A DNA stretch of 64,000 nucleotides from Gavia stellata (taxonomy: Eukaryota; Chordata; Aves; Gaviiformes; Gaviidae). The position numbers and the translations under genes are program-made. The notes beneath the pieces are model-generated. The model was given only the letters and a program-made list of their open reading frames with translations, ran no database searches and was not told the DNA's origin. Location of the stretch: positions 76,790,135 to 76,854,134 of the forward strand of contig NC_082595.1 in assembly GCF_030936135.1 (NCBI RefSeq), in the 5' to 3' direction. This document shows, in pieces, positions 1-14,100 of this stretch (its first letter is position 1; each line of letters starts with the position of its first letter).

Positions 1-780
1 ATGTACTTCTCATTTATTTCACACAGAACATGGAATATGTTGTTAATACATTTTTAATTGCATGCCTTCCTATAATAGGTTTACAACCCACCAAATGTAA
101 CACCTACGAAAAAGTCCCAGTACTTTAAATTCCCATATTTTTTCATAAATACATTGGAGCATGATTGAAATATTAACAAGAAAATTTTAGGTCTGAAAAA
201 GACTATACAATTGATACAAGAGTAAAGGATCAAAGCACACGTTAAAATAAAACTAAAACTGCGACCTCTCACTCATACCAAAATGCTGTTGCATGCATAA
301 TTTCATGAAAATTCTATTTTATTTCGCTGCATGTTTATGCATTCAGTAACTCTACCATGGAAAGGCGATATTTCAGTACATTTTACCTGAATGTTTCCAA
401 TAAACTTGTCATATAAAGTCAGGAATAATATGCTTGGAGAACATCACAGAATTGTTTCAATGCTTGATATTGTGTCAGGAGAGGTCTCCAGATTTCTTTG
501 TTTTCTCAGAGGAAAAAAACATATATAATCCAGGGTTTCTCAAAAAGCATAAACAGGCAAATAAGTTTGCATAATAGGAAAGATGTAGTTAGTGTATTAA
601 TCAATTTGGGCTCCCATGACATTTCTTTAAAGTAAAACCGCATCTGTTGACAGCTGCCCTTTCTAAATTAGCACTGTTGCAAAATGGCGACGAGGAACAG
701 CGTTATCTTTTTTGAATCACGTATAGTAAAAGAAACATAGTTATGAGCAATCCAAGTAAGCCATCAACAGCTGGGTAGAA
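1..780. other. AT-rich non-coding stretch, nothing assigned
   Basis: Unique-looking AT-rich DNA downstream of MEI4. Open frames here are short and have no recognisable protein character. No RNA gene or repeat was recognised. Confidence 0.5.
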
Positions 781-1260
781 GAAAATTATAGCAGGTTGGA
801 CTAAAAGGACAGAGGAGGATTTCCACTGAAGCTTGCTTTCTGGACCAATCTTATTTAAGAAGTATTTTCTTATTTAAGAAGTATAAGTATTTTCCATAGA
901 TAATGGAAGTTGATAATGAAATCAGTGGACAACAGACACAAAGTTGGGAAGCGTTGTCAAAACAGAAGAACATACCAAAATGAGTAGAACAGAGGAGGCT
1001 ATACACTTGGGAATAATGTGTTAAAAATGCAGCTAACCATCTGAAAACTGCAGAGGAGGGGTACGTTAAAGGAGTTTGAATCCATCATAGGATAAATGAA
1101 CCACCAACAGGACGCTGTTGTGAAAAGCAAATGTGTATGAAGGAAAGTATGGCTAATAGAATATAGCAATATAAATTTCCAAGAAGAACCTGGTGAAACC
1201 ACATTCAGAGTCCTGTGTACATATCAGACTATGTATGTTCAAGAAAGATAAACTCCAGCT
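780..1260 (+). mobile_element. Ancient CR1-like LINE remnant (reverse-transcriptase region)
   Basis: The text resembles a decayed plus-strand CR1/L3-type reverse-transcriptase segment. A 'gga-ccaatc-ttatttaa' stretch at about 842-858 corresponds to the usual G-P-x-L-F-N block. 'gacacaaagttggga' at about 936-950 corresponds to the D-T-K-L-G block that follows the catalytic aspartates. All frames are broken. A 19-bp direct tandem duplication lies at 851-888 (ttatttaagaagtat core). The ends are uncertain. It is much older than the CR1 copies at 5.9, 41 and 51 kb. Confidence 0.5.
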
Positions 1261-4200
1261 ACATAAGTAAAAATAAAGGCTGTTAGGGTGACAGGAGGGA
1301 AGAGAGCTTTCCTGCAAGAGCTCAACGTCTATGCTATTCTAGGCTTATCTTAAGACATTAAAAAAAAAAAAAGCACACTTTACACTTGGATCAGAGGGTA
1401 GTGATGTTTTCCAATGGTCACTAGCTCTGCTGAGTGAATTGATCTTGAATTAACCTCTGAGAAAGCCCTGTTTCTGGCACACAGAGAGCTCCTTGCTGCC
1501 CAAGCTAAGTCACAGGGTTGCTCAGAGGCTCAGGATGATGTTTAGATAGGTTGAGCCCAGGACATTCATAGGTGATGGCTTTCATGCTAAATTTGGACGA
1601 CAGTCCAAATGCTGAGTATCTTACTTCCACAGCTTCCTCAAGAGACCCTGCACATTATCCCACACTCAGAGGGCACTGGTGGACCCTGGCTGACACTGAG
1701 CCATGCTGTCTCTGCTTTGTATTTAACCATGGTATATCTTCCCCTCAAAACAGGTGACTCTTTCTTACTTGCTTTTCATTACGGACTTCATAGTCCATTT
1801 TGGGGGGACAAAAGTAGTAATTTAGAAAAATGGCTTAAATAACTGAAGTTATTTGCTAAGTTATTGGCAATCTTGGAGCTCATGATGTCATTTGGAAGAT
1901 TAATTCTCTTCTCTGTGTAAGGATTATGATTAAAGGAAAGAGTGAATAACAATAACTGGGGCTAAATAACTGTAAATTGTTCAGCTAATTAAAAATAAAC
2001 AATGAATATATCAAATCAAAGATGGAGTGACTCAATCAATGAATCAACAATAATTTGCTCCTGAATTTTGAAATTATCAAGTCACTGAATTAATACATAG
2101 AATAAATCAGGAGACTGATGTAAGAAAAAAAAAAGTCTTTTTAAAAAAACCCAAACAACTCATGCATAAGAGATATTGCTGAAAGATGTATTCATCCATT
2201 ACTTCAGAAAACACAAAAGCCAAAAACCTGTCCATCTATCTCCTTCCTACTCAATAACTAATGCCCTGTCTGCCACTACGGCCTTGACTTAACAGCTGAA
2301 AAATCTGAATGCCCATTCTTAATGTAGCTCTATGACTCAGGGAGTTCACCAAAAAGGGCAGTGAGATAAATTTTGCTAATTGCAGAGAAATGAGTTTAAA
2401 GTAGTTTCTCTTCATTCAAATTCTAAAACCTCATTGTCACTAAAATCAGTTTTTTCCTCCTGATTCTCTCACAGAAATTAACAGATGACTTAAAAATAGA
2501 GGTAACTATTGAAAAATTAACAACTCCAGCAACACTTCTTTTATTTTAATTAAACTTATTTAGATAATATTCTAAATTTATTAAAAAAAAAAGAGGTAAT
2601 TCAGGAAAAGTAGATGTTTAAGGTCTGAGATCCTGCTTGAACAGTGTTGTTGGGGGGCTGTTAGGCACAAATGGGAGGAAGACTTTGAGGCCAAGACAGG
2701 AGTGGAGCCAGAAGAGGCAGAGAACACAGGAGCTGCATGGTCAAGCACAACCCAAGGCCAAGAAAGTGAGAAAAGAAGGCACTAGCCTAAAGACCAAGAC
2801 AAGAGAGGATTCAGAGGGTGAGATGAAGATTGGCCAGCTTTCTACCAGACTAAATGCTACTGGGAAGAGACTGGGCCAAAAAAATAGACATGAGTGCTGG
2901 AACAGGACCCAGGGATACACTGTCTAAAATAGCATCAGACAGCTTCATAGACGTGGATAGTAAATTTCCTGAGCAATTTACTGTGATTATTGCTCAGGGA
3001 TTGGCACTGCAAAATATAACCTCACTCAGACTGTCTTCTATTAGTCTGTCAAAATTGTTGCTCCCTTAAATCAGACTCAAGAAATATGTTACTAGTTGAG
3101 CAGTCCATAGAGATGCATGTGCCTGTGGCCCCAATGTGAGTGCACTAATACTCAGTCAAGCACAACTCAGTTTTTAATTTTCAAGTGTCTGTAAGGAAAA
3201 GCACAGAAGCGTATATGAACATGAATGTGCTGAATAACCTTCTTGTTACACCTTTGAGTCATTGCCTGTAGGCACACACACACTGTGGATGACCCTGACA
3301 TATACGGCTCAGAGTCCAACCAAAAGAACTCCAGAAAGTACAGGCACAAACTAGCCAGTGCTTATTGGTTACCCAAGGCACTGAGATACAATGCCTGATA
3401 AACTGCACTTGGGTAAAGGCAGCAGCTTGGTATGTGTCAGTAATGGAAACACTACTGACACCTCCTGTATCATTACCACCTATAGCTATCTCTTGACGGA
3501 GACAGAGCTTGTATTGAATTCCAGGGAGCGCTGAGGATAGTCTCCATCCTGGTAGTCTCATATTGGACCTTGACACAACTCATTTATCCAGTTTAAGAGT
3601 CTCTAGCAGGAGACAATCATATATTTAGCTTTCCCAATTACCAGTAGAAACAACCTTGGGGACTGTTTCCTGTGGTGAAAAGCAATACCCTTTTGACAAA
3701 GGAAGTGTTGAAGAATGAGTCCACTTTTGCGATATGTATTTCTTGGCAGAACACAGGTAGACTAGTTCTCTGAATTAGATAAATCTCAGAAACTGTGGGG
3801 AACCCATACATAGTATGTCTTTGCAGGCAGAGTACAAACAATACAACTCAAATCTTGTCTCCCTTCTTGGTGATGCTATCGAAAGTACAAAGGCACTTAA
3901 AAACCAGATGCAATGTTGACATTGCCAAGGGCTTGAAAAACAGGCTCTCAGACTCCCTTATGTCTTGAAAAAAAATCCCCAGAAAGGGGAAGGCTGTGAG
4001 ACAGCAAAAGCAAAACATACAGGCCATGGGATTCATGAATTGATGGGAACATGTAGAAAAAGCCCTTGCTACTGGGCTACCCAGAGAAACTGAAGGGGCT
4101 GGGATCTCCTGGTGCAAGGTCATTAAGGGAATGACCTCTCAGGGGCTTTCAGGACTTGGAACTTTGCTGGTGCCCAAAGGTATGACACATTCCAGACAAG

Positions 4201-5734
4201 GAGCTGAAGACTTCCAGCCTCTAGCACTTTTCAGTCAGGACAACTCCAGAATCTGCTTGTGCAGCAATTTTTTTGAGTTTAGTCTCACTTTCCTGAGGTG
4301 TTCTTTGGCAAAACAGACACGTAACACGGTGACTATGTTCAGCCACTATAGATGGAGATTGGTGGTTGATGACAACATGACACACAAAAAAAAGAAGATA
4401 ATCAATGAAACTTTCATGGCCAAAGGAAACCAGTAAGTGATGAAAGGGAAGGTATACTGACAAGAACACAAGTGCTAGGTATAAAATGCTCCATCTACAT
4501 GGAGCCACTGCTGGCAAGAGGAAATGAGAATCACCATACATTTTTGCATGATGGTCTTCCACAGAGCATTAAAGATAGGAATATTTGAGAAATAACCTAC
4601 AAATACCACAAATACGAAGAAGCCTTCAGTCTGGAATGGTTAGGCATACGCATATCCAGAAATTCAATGAATGTGGAGGGTCCACCCCACAGAACTTAAA
4701 ATGCCACTTAAAATGCCACTTTAAATAATTTTAATATCAGAAAAATCCTGGATTTTTTGATTCTGAACATGGATTAAAACATCATATTTGCCCTCTAGAC
4801 ATTATCTCCTAAACTCAAAGCATTTTTAAGTTTAAAAATCTGCAACAATAAACTATATTATTCTGACAGCTGCTGTTATAACTGCTCTTCTAACTCTGGC
4901 TTACTGCTGTGTTAAATTTAATTTAAATTCAGAATTATTTATGGCAAAAACTTTTTTTTATTATTCTGTAAATTCCATGTTCACCTGTAATGCACTCTAG
5001 TAAGAGATGATGATACAATTGAGGAGAATGAATGGGCATTCTGAGTAAAGTTGTGTAGATGTCTATTACTCAATTTATTAAGTATTACTGACCTATTTTT
5101 TCCTATTCTATTTCTATTCTATCTGCAGAGGTTAAAGCAGGAAGTGGTCTGTTTCACCCTCAAAGGAAAACAGTATCAGCCAAAATAGTAGACTTTTCAG
5201 TTGAAGCCTGAATTGAGAAAATAAGTACACCTTCAACGTGGACACCTGGGAATCCAGTATGCTGCTGCAGAGATGAATTACTTCTGTTTCTCTCCAGGAA
5301 TGCTAGCAAGAAAAAACCAAAAAATTACACACATGCTACCACTTTTGAACAGCCTATCAAGTAAACAGAGAGGCCTCCTCTTCCTTCCTTCACTTCATCC
5401 CTAAAACATGAGGATGCCTTATATGAATAAGTGGTTTGGACATTTGCTCTTTGCTAAACAGACCTTTGTCTGTTCTCACACCAATGGGTTAAACAGAATG
5501 AATACTTCAAACTAATTTGTGCTTTCTTCTTTTTTATTTCAGCTGAAAGCTCAAGCTTCTGACAGGAGGCAAAGCATGACTTAGTTCCGTCTGTATTTTC
5601 AATCAATCCTTTTTGAGCAGTGGTTCAGCTAGAGGGTGCTCCATCTGACAACCCTGTTCTGCCATGCTGATTCATGCAAATAACCTTGTAAACTACAAAG
5701 TGTTACATATGAACCAGAAACTCAGAATCAGATA
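1261..5734. other. Unassigned non-coding DNA
   Basis: No gene or repeat family was recognised over this stretch. It contains a 13-base A run ending at 1372 and a 12-bp tandem repeat (cttaaaatgcca twice) near 4695-4718. Open frames of 60-113 codons occur on both strands, are of the length expected by chance, and have no family resemblance. Confidence 0.45.
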
Positions 5735-5850
5735 CAATATTTAAATACACCTTTTATGTACTTGAAAGCTGCTATTAATGGCTCCCTTAAGTCTTATCTT
5801 CAGTAGCCTAAACAATTCTAATTTTCCAGTGTTGCCCCAAAAGTAATGGT
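5735..5850 (-). mobile_element. Old CR1 remnant beside a younger CR1
   Basis: Read on the plus strand, 'cttgaaagctgctattaatg' followed by 'gctcccttaagtcttatctt' and 'cctaaacaattctaattttc' follows the reverse complement of the late CR1 ORF2 region: the L-I-x-L-Y-N-Y / F-S-L-E-K part, which in young copies reads 'gtagagagcgatgaggtctcccctcagcctccttttctcc'. It is heavily decayed. It abuts the tail of the young CR1 at 5854, so the younger copy may have landed in or next to it. Confidence 0.45.
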
Positions 5851-5853
5851 TAG

Positions 5854-6874
5854 ATCACAGAATCACGAAGATTGGAAGACCCATAAGATCATCAAGTTCA
5901 ACCATCAACCCAACACCACCATGCCCACTAAACCAGGTCCCACAATGCCACGTCCACACATTCCTTGAACACCTCCAGGGATGGTGACTCCACCACCTCC
6001 CTAGGCAGCCTGTTCCACTGCTTCACCACTCTCTCAGTAAAGAAATTTTTCCTAATAGCCAGCCTGAACCTCTCCTGGCACAACTTGAGGCCATTTCCTC
6101 TTGTCCTGTCACTCGTCACTTGGGAGAAGAGACCAACACCCACCTCACCACAACCCCCTTTCAGGTAGTTGTAGAGAGCGATGAGGTCTCCCCTCAGCCT
6201 CCTTTTCTCCAGACTGAACAACCCCAGTTCCCTCAGCCACTCTTCGTAAGACTTGGGCTCCAGACCCCTCACCAGCTTCGTCGCCCTTCTCTGGACACGC
6301 TCCAGCACCTCAATGTCCTTCTTGTAGTGAGGGGCCCAAAACTGAACACAGCATTCGAGGTGCGGCCTCACCAGTGCCGAGTACAGGGGCACGATCACCT
6401 CCCTACTCCTGCTGGCCACACTATTTCTGATACAGGCCAGGATGCCGTTGGCCTTCTTGGCCACCTGGGCACACTGCTGGCTCATCTTCAGCCGGCTGTC
6501 AATCAACACCCCCAGGTCCTTTTCTGCGGGGCAGCTTTCCAGCCACTCGTCCCCAAGCCTGTAGCGTTGCATGGGGTTGTTGTGACCCAAGTGCAGGACC
6601 CGGCACTTGGCCTTGTTGAACTTCATCCGATTGGCCTCGGCCCATCGATCCAGCCTGTCCAGATCCCTCTGCAGAGCCTTCCTACCCTCCAGCAGATCAA
6701 CACTCCCTCCCAACTTGGTGTCATCTGCAAACTTGCTGAGGGAGCACTCAATCCCCTCATCCAGATCATTGATAAAGATACTAAACAAGACCGGTGCCAA
6801 AACTGAGGCCTGGGGGACACCATGTGTGACCTGCCGCCAACTGGATTTGACTCAGTTTGACTCCATTCACCACA
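5854..6874 (-). mobile_element. Young CR1 LINE, 5'-truncated (3' part of ORF2 plus tail)
   Basis: On the plus strand the element starts with the CR1 3' terminal motif (atcacagaatcacg, complement of the ATTCTGTG-type octamer). It runs back through the 3' UTR into ORF2 and stops abruptly inside the reverse-transcriptase domain after 'ccattcaccaca'. The intact copy at 41-44 kb continues from the same point, so this is ordinary 5' truncation. The coding part is still open for 290 codons. Near the 5' end (6850-6864) a gactc-x5-gactc motif adds 10 bp compared with the 42.1-kb copy, a small tandem insertion. Confidence 0.93.
5928..6800 (-). pseudogene. CR1 ORF2 fragment: C-terminal half of reverse transcriptase
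   Basis: A 290-codon open frame inside the truncated CR1. It begins just upstream of the catalytic reverse-transcriptase block: FADD at about residues 24-27, preceded by [11 protein letters not shown]. It then runs through the thumb/C-terminal segment that ends all CR1 ORF2 proteins ([18 protein letters not shown], then ALWDLV). The endonuclease and the first catalytic aspartate block are missing because of 5' truncation. A one-base loss near 6808 in the GVPQG-x-LGP motif breaks the frame with the remaining upstream residues. It is a dead remnant; the first Met is not a natural start. Antisense open frames of 130-228 codons over the same bases are shadows. Confidence 0.9.
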
Positions 6875-7321
6875 GATTTCTAATCTTGAAGAAGTTTAAA
6901 AAACAAACAACCCCACAATCAATTCTCTGCTATTGGTCCTTATTCCTCTTGTGGCCTTATCAGTATCAGGATGTAAAGAAGAATGATTTCATGTTTTGAA
7001 AGCTCACTCCTCTTATGCGTGCCAGTCCAACATTTATCAACTCTGCAACAGTGTAGTACTACATTCAGCTCGTTTTCCTGAAAAGTGCTTAAGTGCCCAA
7101 TGAATTCAGTTTTTATTTAGCACGTAGGTTACTTTGAGTATACTTACACTTTTTAAACAAGGATTACTGTTGAATTGGGGTAGAATTGCTCAGGCACATA
7201 TGCTTAAAGTTATACATGCATTTGTATGCTTTATTCAGGCAGTTCCCTGATGCACCTGTCAAAACATAATTTCACGTAAGAAATAAAATGTATAAGAAAT
7301 GTCATTCTCTTGTGACAGTTG
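6875..7321. other. Short unassigned spacer between two CR1 copies
   Basis: AT-rich DNA without a recognised gene or repeat. Confidence 0.5.
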
Positions 7322-8119
7322 ATCACATGAACGGTGCACTGTTCAGAAGGACCTGGACAGGCTGGAAGAATAGGCTAACAGAAACTTCATGAAATCCAGC
7401 AAGGGGAAAGACAACGTGCCCAACCTTGGAAGGAAGCATCCCTTGCAGCAGTACAGGCTGGGAGTGCCTGGCAGATGAGGTAAGCATGAGCCTGCAGTGG
7501 CCCTAGCAGCAAGGAGCACCAACAGCATGCTGGGCTGTGTAAGCAGGAGCACGGATGGCTGATCAAGGGAAGGGATTATTCTCCTCTGCCCCATACTCGT
7601 TAGACTGCATCAAAGCCACTGCAGCCCATAATGGGTCCTCCAGTGTAGGAAAAACACTGATAAACTGGAGTGAGTTGTGGAGGCCACAAGAGTGGTCAGG
7701 GATGGAGCACCTGCCCTGTGAGGGGGGAGCTGTTCAGCCTGGAGAGGAAATGGCTTTGGGGGGCACCTAACAGCACCTCCCAGTACCTACAGGGAGGCTA
7801 TCAAGGGTCCAGAGCCAGGCTGTCCACAGTGACGTGTGGAAAGACAACGAGAGACAACAGGCATAAGTGGAAAAAAAGATGTTAAGACTGGGTAAGGAGA
7901 AACGTTTTCACCATGAGGTCAACCAAACAGCAAAGCATGCTGCCCAGAGAGGTCGTGCAGTCTCCATACTTGGAAGTTTTCAAAACTCAACTAGATAAAT
8001 CACTGTGCAACCTGGTTTGTCATTCTAGACACTGCTTTGAGCAGGAGGTTGGACCACACCTTCTGAGGTCGGACTAGACCTTCTGAGGTTCTTTCCAACC
8101 TGAATTTTCCTACAGTTCT
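7322..8119 (+). mobile_element. Older CR1 LINE fragment, plus strand
   Basis: A decayed CR1 ORF2 3' region. 'aggacctggacaggctgga' near 7349 matches the R-D-L-D-R-L-D block. Later landmarks are 'gaggggggagctgttcagcc' (L-F-S-L-E), 'ttttcaccatgaggtcaacc', 'ctgcccagagaggt' (L-P-R-E-V) and the 3' end 'gagcaggaggttggacca...tctttccaacctgaattttcc'. All frames are interrupted. It belongs to an older CR1 subfamily than the 5.9- and 41-kb copies and resembles the 16-kb copy. The 3' UTR carries a 20-bp imperfect tandem duplication at 8051-8090 (ggac-x-a-x-accttctgaggt). Confidence 0.85.
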
Positions 8120-11100
8120 AAAAACCATACAAACACCTTTTGGAGATTGACTAAAACTTTAAAAAAACAAGGGAATATAGCAACATAGTATTGAATACAC
8201 AAGTTCAGCATGTACTACTTTTTTACTTAACTATAACCTAGCATATTTATTACTTATGCATGAAGTTGCATTTAAAACTGTCAGTCAGCTATATGGGCCT
8301 CAGTAGGTTTTCTGAGCTCTTATTCTTAATCCAGGGAAGGCTAGAAAAACAAAAGCTGAGTACACAAAAAAGCCCTGCTCATAAAGAACTCCTTGGACAT
8401 CTTTCTTGTTCCTTAATCTGCCCTTTATTGCTTGCCAGTTGCATTTTTCTTTATGTTTAACAAGCTCTACTTGCAAGGGTAAACAAGTTTCCTCCTAATG
8501 ACATTCTGATGGAGGAAACATAATTGCAGACCATAAAATCTTAGTAGCTATTTTAATTGCTCCACAAATTACCTTTAAGTGCTGTGCATGATTTATAGTA
8601 GCAAACCATTCCCCCCCTGCAGCAGCTAAATAGAGCTGACTGGGAACTTTCAAGAAAACATTTTTTTTTTTTTTTTTTAGAAAAATATCCACCTGAAAGA
8701 CAAGCCTTTTTTCAGGGAATTTTTAATTAAAAAAAAAAATTGCTAGGAAAGGTTTCTTAAATTTGGGTAGACATTTTAATCAAATTTAAAATACCAAGTT
8801 AATTAGATTGTAATCACAGCAAGAATACCTGACTTGTAAGAGACAGTCAATTCGTAAGGCAAGGCAGACAAGGGGACAGAAACAGGTTCAAGATCTTGCC
8901 TCATCCAAATTGCAGAAGAGCAAAAAGCTTGAACTTTGGTCTAGGTGAGAGATCTGGTTGAAGCTTCATCTTTTCTACTGTACTGGAAGGAATTTAATGT
9001 AAAAGACTTCTTTAAAAAATTCAGTAAGTGAAATTTTTGTTTGCTGATGAGCCCTGTCTTTAAATAATATTTAGGCAGCTGTGAGACAATAAGTAAACAC
9101 ATATACTTGGATAATTAAAGCAATTTCCACACCCCTCATCACCTCAGCATTTTATAACGATAAATGAAGTGGCAACTTGGATGCAAAGCAGCATCATTTT
9201 TAGACAGACTACTGCTGAAAGTAGAAATATGAAAAGATTAACATTTTACAAAGTGAAAGCTGTTTCTCTACAACAAAGCTCTACACTAATTAGGCCATAA
9301 TTTATCGAATAGGAAATAGAAATCAGTGAGGCATTAGGAAAAGCTTTTAGAAAGAGACAAACTTTGTAGCTGTTCCATCAGAGGATTATATTCTCACATA
9401 ATTACAGCTTATTTATTCAAAGAGTTGTATATTAATGGGTTCCAACTCATTAATGAATAACATTTGTTTCTATAGAATTAATTGTTGACATGTCTAAACA
9501 ACTTTGAGCTGTACTTAATGGAATCTGATCTGCTGAATGAAATCCTTAATTATTAGTACTTTATTGAGCCACTTGTAGTCTAAAGCTTTTTTGAATACAA
9601 AGTACTGAAACAATCTTGTTCTATATTTAAGTTGGATATAATTATTTTCTGAATGAGAAAAGTTGACTGGGATGTAAAAAACACCTACAGAGTTAAGGTA
9701 TATACACAAATGCTAAAACAAAACAGACCCAAGAGATAATCGATAATAGGAAGTCTAGTAATTCAAATAATCTATGAAAACTTTAAGAACGTGAGAATAA
9801 AGATTTATGGACACCAGTTCAGTAGTAAGTACTACTCAAAAATCAAACTTAGAGACAGACACTTTTTTTGCTGTTCTGTGCCACAGACTTCACTTAGGAG
9901 GCAGTGGCTTTAGAAACCCCTCAAGTTTCAAACTGGAGGCACCAAAGACAAAATGACAACACATTTCAAGCAGAACAGAACAACAACTGCTTATAAGATT
10001 TAAAACAAAGATAAAGTAACAATTTAAATAACAGAAGTTTCAGTTGTTATGGCATATCAGTAGCAAAGTATGTTTGCATATTTTATGTACAAAATTATGG
10101 CACGTAAAAGAAATAAGTCTAAAATATAAGTGAATATAAAAGTAAAATATAAAGTATATGCATAAATATATATGTATATATATTTAAAAACAGAAATAAA
10201 ACAATTATATAATATAAAGTGAAATTCTGAGGTAAGATACCAATAGGGGAAAAAAAGAGAAACTACAAAGTTGCAGAGATTATATTTCATGCAAAACAAG
10301 TATTATCAGAATTTCATTACAGCTCTGAATTAAAGGAAGTTTTGATATGTCAGCACTTCCAATTCACTCCATATTCATCTTATGCTTGACATATTTTCTT
10401 TGAAATTATTCACAAGTTAAGTTAGTGTGTTCATACTTTTTATATTTATAAATCACAGAGTTTCTGTGCTAGAGCAGGATTGTGCCTAAACTTCTGGGCA
10501 ATCTGAAGCCTTCAATGTGTAAAAGTTAGTGCTATGTACAGCTGGCCTTGATTTCTAGAAATTAAAATATACGGTTCAAAATCTGCTTGCTTTTAAGTAT
10601 TAAGAATCTTATGAAGTTAGTGGGTTTAACAAAAAAAACCCTCATAAAAACCAAGTAAAAATAGAAATCGAGTAACTGATAACTAAGTTCTAATAAAAGT
10701 ACAGAATACAACAGCTTCATTACAGGAAATATCGACTATTAACTCTAATGTATCAACCTTACTCTTAACATCTATAAATGAGAATTTCTCTCTTCTGATT
10801 TCACACTAAGATGTCAGCACTGTAAACGTTAATCTTTAAAGTGCTGTGAACAGAAATCTCCAATAACATAAAATTCACAATAATCACAGTTTTAACATAA
10901 CTGCTAATCAGCTTATTAAAGCTGCAGAAGTCAATATTACTTGTACTACTTACTTTTTTGTATTATGTTTATTTACCTTCTGGATTTCTTGCATACTACT
11001 GAGTGAATCCATCTTCACTTTCAGCTTCTGCCTTCTTTAGTATTTCAGCTGCAGCTATTTCAGGAGACAGTCTTTCTTGAAAAATAGGTATCTTCCATTG

Positions 11101-14100
11101 TAACTACTTAAATTATCACAGATTTTTATAAAAGTTTCTTTTTTCCACAGTATACTTTGAGGCTCTATTCCCACTAAAGCTGTCCTTTTTTCAAGGTCAA
11201 ACCAAGATTATCGTCTTTTTCCAAGTGATTTCCCCTCCCCTGAGTCTTAATTCCTTTAGTATCAGCTGCTCCCCCTTACAGTTACTATGTCCCTCAGGAT
11301 GATAAACACCAGAGTTGATGTAAGGATAAGATCAGTGGTGCTATCAAAGATTTAAACAGGTGCTGGAGATGGAATCTGAATATAAAACAGGACCCCTAGC
11401 TTTGATGATCCCTTCTCCAAGCCTGGCTCATTCTCCTCTACCTTGCAGACCTTATGCTGACTGTTATTTAAATTTCTGCTTGGTTCATACCTGCTACAAC
11501 TTGAGTAAACAAAACACTGATGAAAGCAGCATTAGCAAAAAGTAATAATAGATGTTGGTGAATTGACTGCAGACAGCTATCGTAGTGTGTATTGCAGAAG
11601 ATGGTGTTAAGACTGACAGTGTTTGATACTGTCATAAGTGATCTGAAAGAAGGACTAAAGCTTGTATCAGTGATGCTCAAACATAAGCAGGGCATAAGAA
11701 GAGAACTTACAAATCACAAACAAGGCAAAGAAATCAACAGGAAAAATTAATCAAAGGAATAAATAAAATACAGAATTTTTCAGTTAATGGAAAAAATAAA
11801 ATTTATGCCTCCAGGAGGAAAATAATCTCAAATATACTTGAGGTTTCCGCCCAGGATGATCTCCTGCCTGCAACTGCTGAATTGTGATCTAGCTCTCACA
11901 TGCCATGTATTTTGGAAGCACAGGCACTAGCCCTACTTCTGAGGAATCATTTTACTCTGAGTTCCCTTTATTGTCCTTCCTGGGAATTCAGGCCTCGTGG
12001 CTTGTCACCCGTCTAAAACTCTGCTCCCCTGCTTCCTCTAGGACTTCCCCTGACACCTTCTCCAGACCTGGGTAGGATGACATTTAAAGCAAAGGACACA
12101 AACCTCGTGATGGAATTTGTAAAAACACACATAACCAGATGTTAGGCAAAGCATAACACATATACACAAATTTCGAGCAACAGGCACGTCTATGCAAAAA
12201 CCTATGTCAATCTCTGCATGGCCTTAGAAACCTGAGGACTTTGCCTGCACCAGTGAATTCGAAAGCGTCAGGGCAGAGAAGTTAAATCACCTATTGCTGA
12301 AATGCCAGAACGGTCCCTGGTACCCTTTTGGCACTGGTTGTCTAGCACTGCCCCGTGTGATTCCCTACAACTCAGCCCAGGGACCATCCCTCAACAGCTG
12401 CTTTGGACAAGGCAATCCTGATTAGAAGACTATGAGAATTTAAGTTGGCGTGATGGCTAGAGGAAGGCCCCGGCGATGTGGCTAGTACAGATGCAGCCTT
12501 GGAACCTTGGGCCTCACCAGGGTGGCACACATCTTGCACACCTCAGAACAGGAATTACACTGGGAGAGTAATGAGAAGGATGTGTCTAAAAGTAACCCTT
12601 TATGCAAAACAATAGGAAAGTACTTGGTGAGCCACAAATTATATCTGTTCTGAAAATAGTTGTCCAGAAGCCTTTCTTTGAAAGGCTGAGCAGGGATGAC
12701 TGCTTTTCCATACTCGGGCGAGTGACCCACCTGGATACCGCGTAAGAATGGACATCCTTACTACTGCCTTCCGGGGCCACCTTTTGAAACAAGGTATGTG
12801 CAAATGCATTTTGTGAGAAGCCCTACAGATCATATTGGCTTAGGATAATTCTTTGCACCTATGTGGTAAGTAGAGAAAATAATAGAGGTATCTACCACAA
12901 GAAGATGAGGAAAGGGAAGGGGGGAAGAGGGAGAGGAATTAAGTACACAAAGAGGAAAGGGGAACCCAGGAGTCAGTAAGGCTGCAGACACACTTATTTT
13001 TTCCTGATCGTAGCTGAACTGACTGAAAAGGTTGCTTCTCAAAATTACTTTCAGCTGCTCGTGACTGCCATTTCCTGGGATCATGATGGCCTACTGAGCT
13101 GCTCTTGTTCACACCCAAAACCCATCTCGGTTGAAATGAGCTACGATAGAGCACATTTGTGCTAGACTGACCCATTCTAGCCGGAACACCTACTTCAGTG
13201 TGATCAGAGACCGGTTAGAAGAGTTTAGCCACTTCTTTCACTGAAAAAAAAAAAGATGCACATCTAAACCTTAATGCACAAAAAACCCCAGTAGCGGTAG
13301 TGGACTTAAATGCCTAATGTATTCAGCACAACGTATGGTGTTTTTGTACAAGCAGCTGCAACATGCACAAGGAAGGCTGCAATCATACAAAGCAGAACAG
13401 GTACAGTCACAGCTAGAATTACTACTCTCCAAGCATAATAGTGTTATGAGAAAGTTATTATCAAATCAGCTCACAGGATATCAACACAAAGAATGCTGCC
13501 TAGAAAGGCTGACTCATAGGGGACAGTCAAGAGAGTTAAATGAAAGCAAATGAAGAATATAAGATCTGACCAGGGACATGGAATATTAAATGGATGTATT
13601 CCTGTTTATCAACACTTGGTAGCACATTACCAAGACAACATGAAACATGATCTGCTGTTCATCAGTCTGGAAATTAGTAAGATATTTGTTCACTTACTTA
13701 TAATTTCAAATCTTCCTTTAAAGTGCTGCTGACATGAATTCTGTCACTGAGCCTAGAAGTGGATTTGATGGTTTGGTTATGATAAGCGCTTTTCTCCAAA
13801 ATGTTTCTGAAAATAATCCATCCAGAAGAAATACAGAACAAAAAAGGAAAACTACACAGGTTTCTTCATCAGTTTCATCTATAAGGTTTTTGTCTTTTCT
13901 CCTCTTTGGGGCAGGAGTGCTATGGGAGCTTCGGACTCATGCCTCCGCTTTTCTGTTAATTCCTGAATCATGTGCGTATCCTGAAGTTAAAATAAATTAA
14001 TAAAGCAGAAACAGGAACAAAAAACCCCACCCTAAGTTACCCTGAGTAAGGAATGCAAAATCTAACCCTTAGTTATGTCTGTGTACTTGCAGCAACCAAA

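Noticed and set aside
2637..2927. 96-codon frame, K/R/E/Q-rich
   Set aside because: Composition follows a purine-rich DNA patch. No family resemblance and no splice or promoter support.
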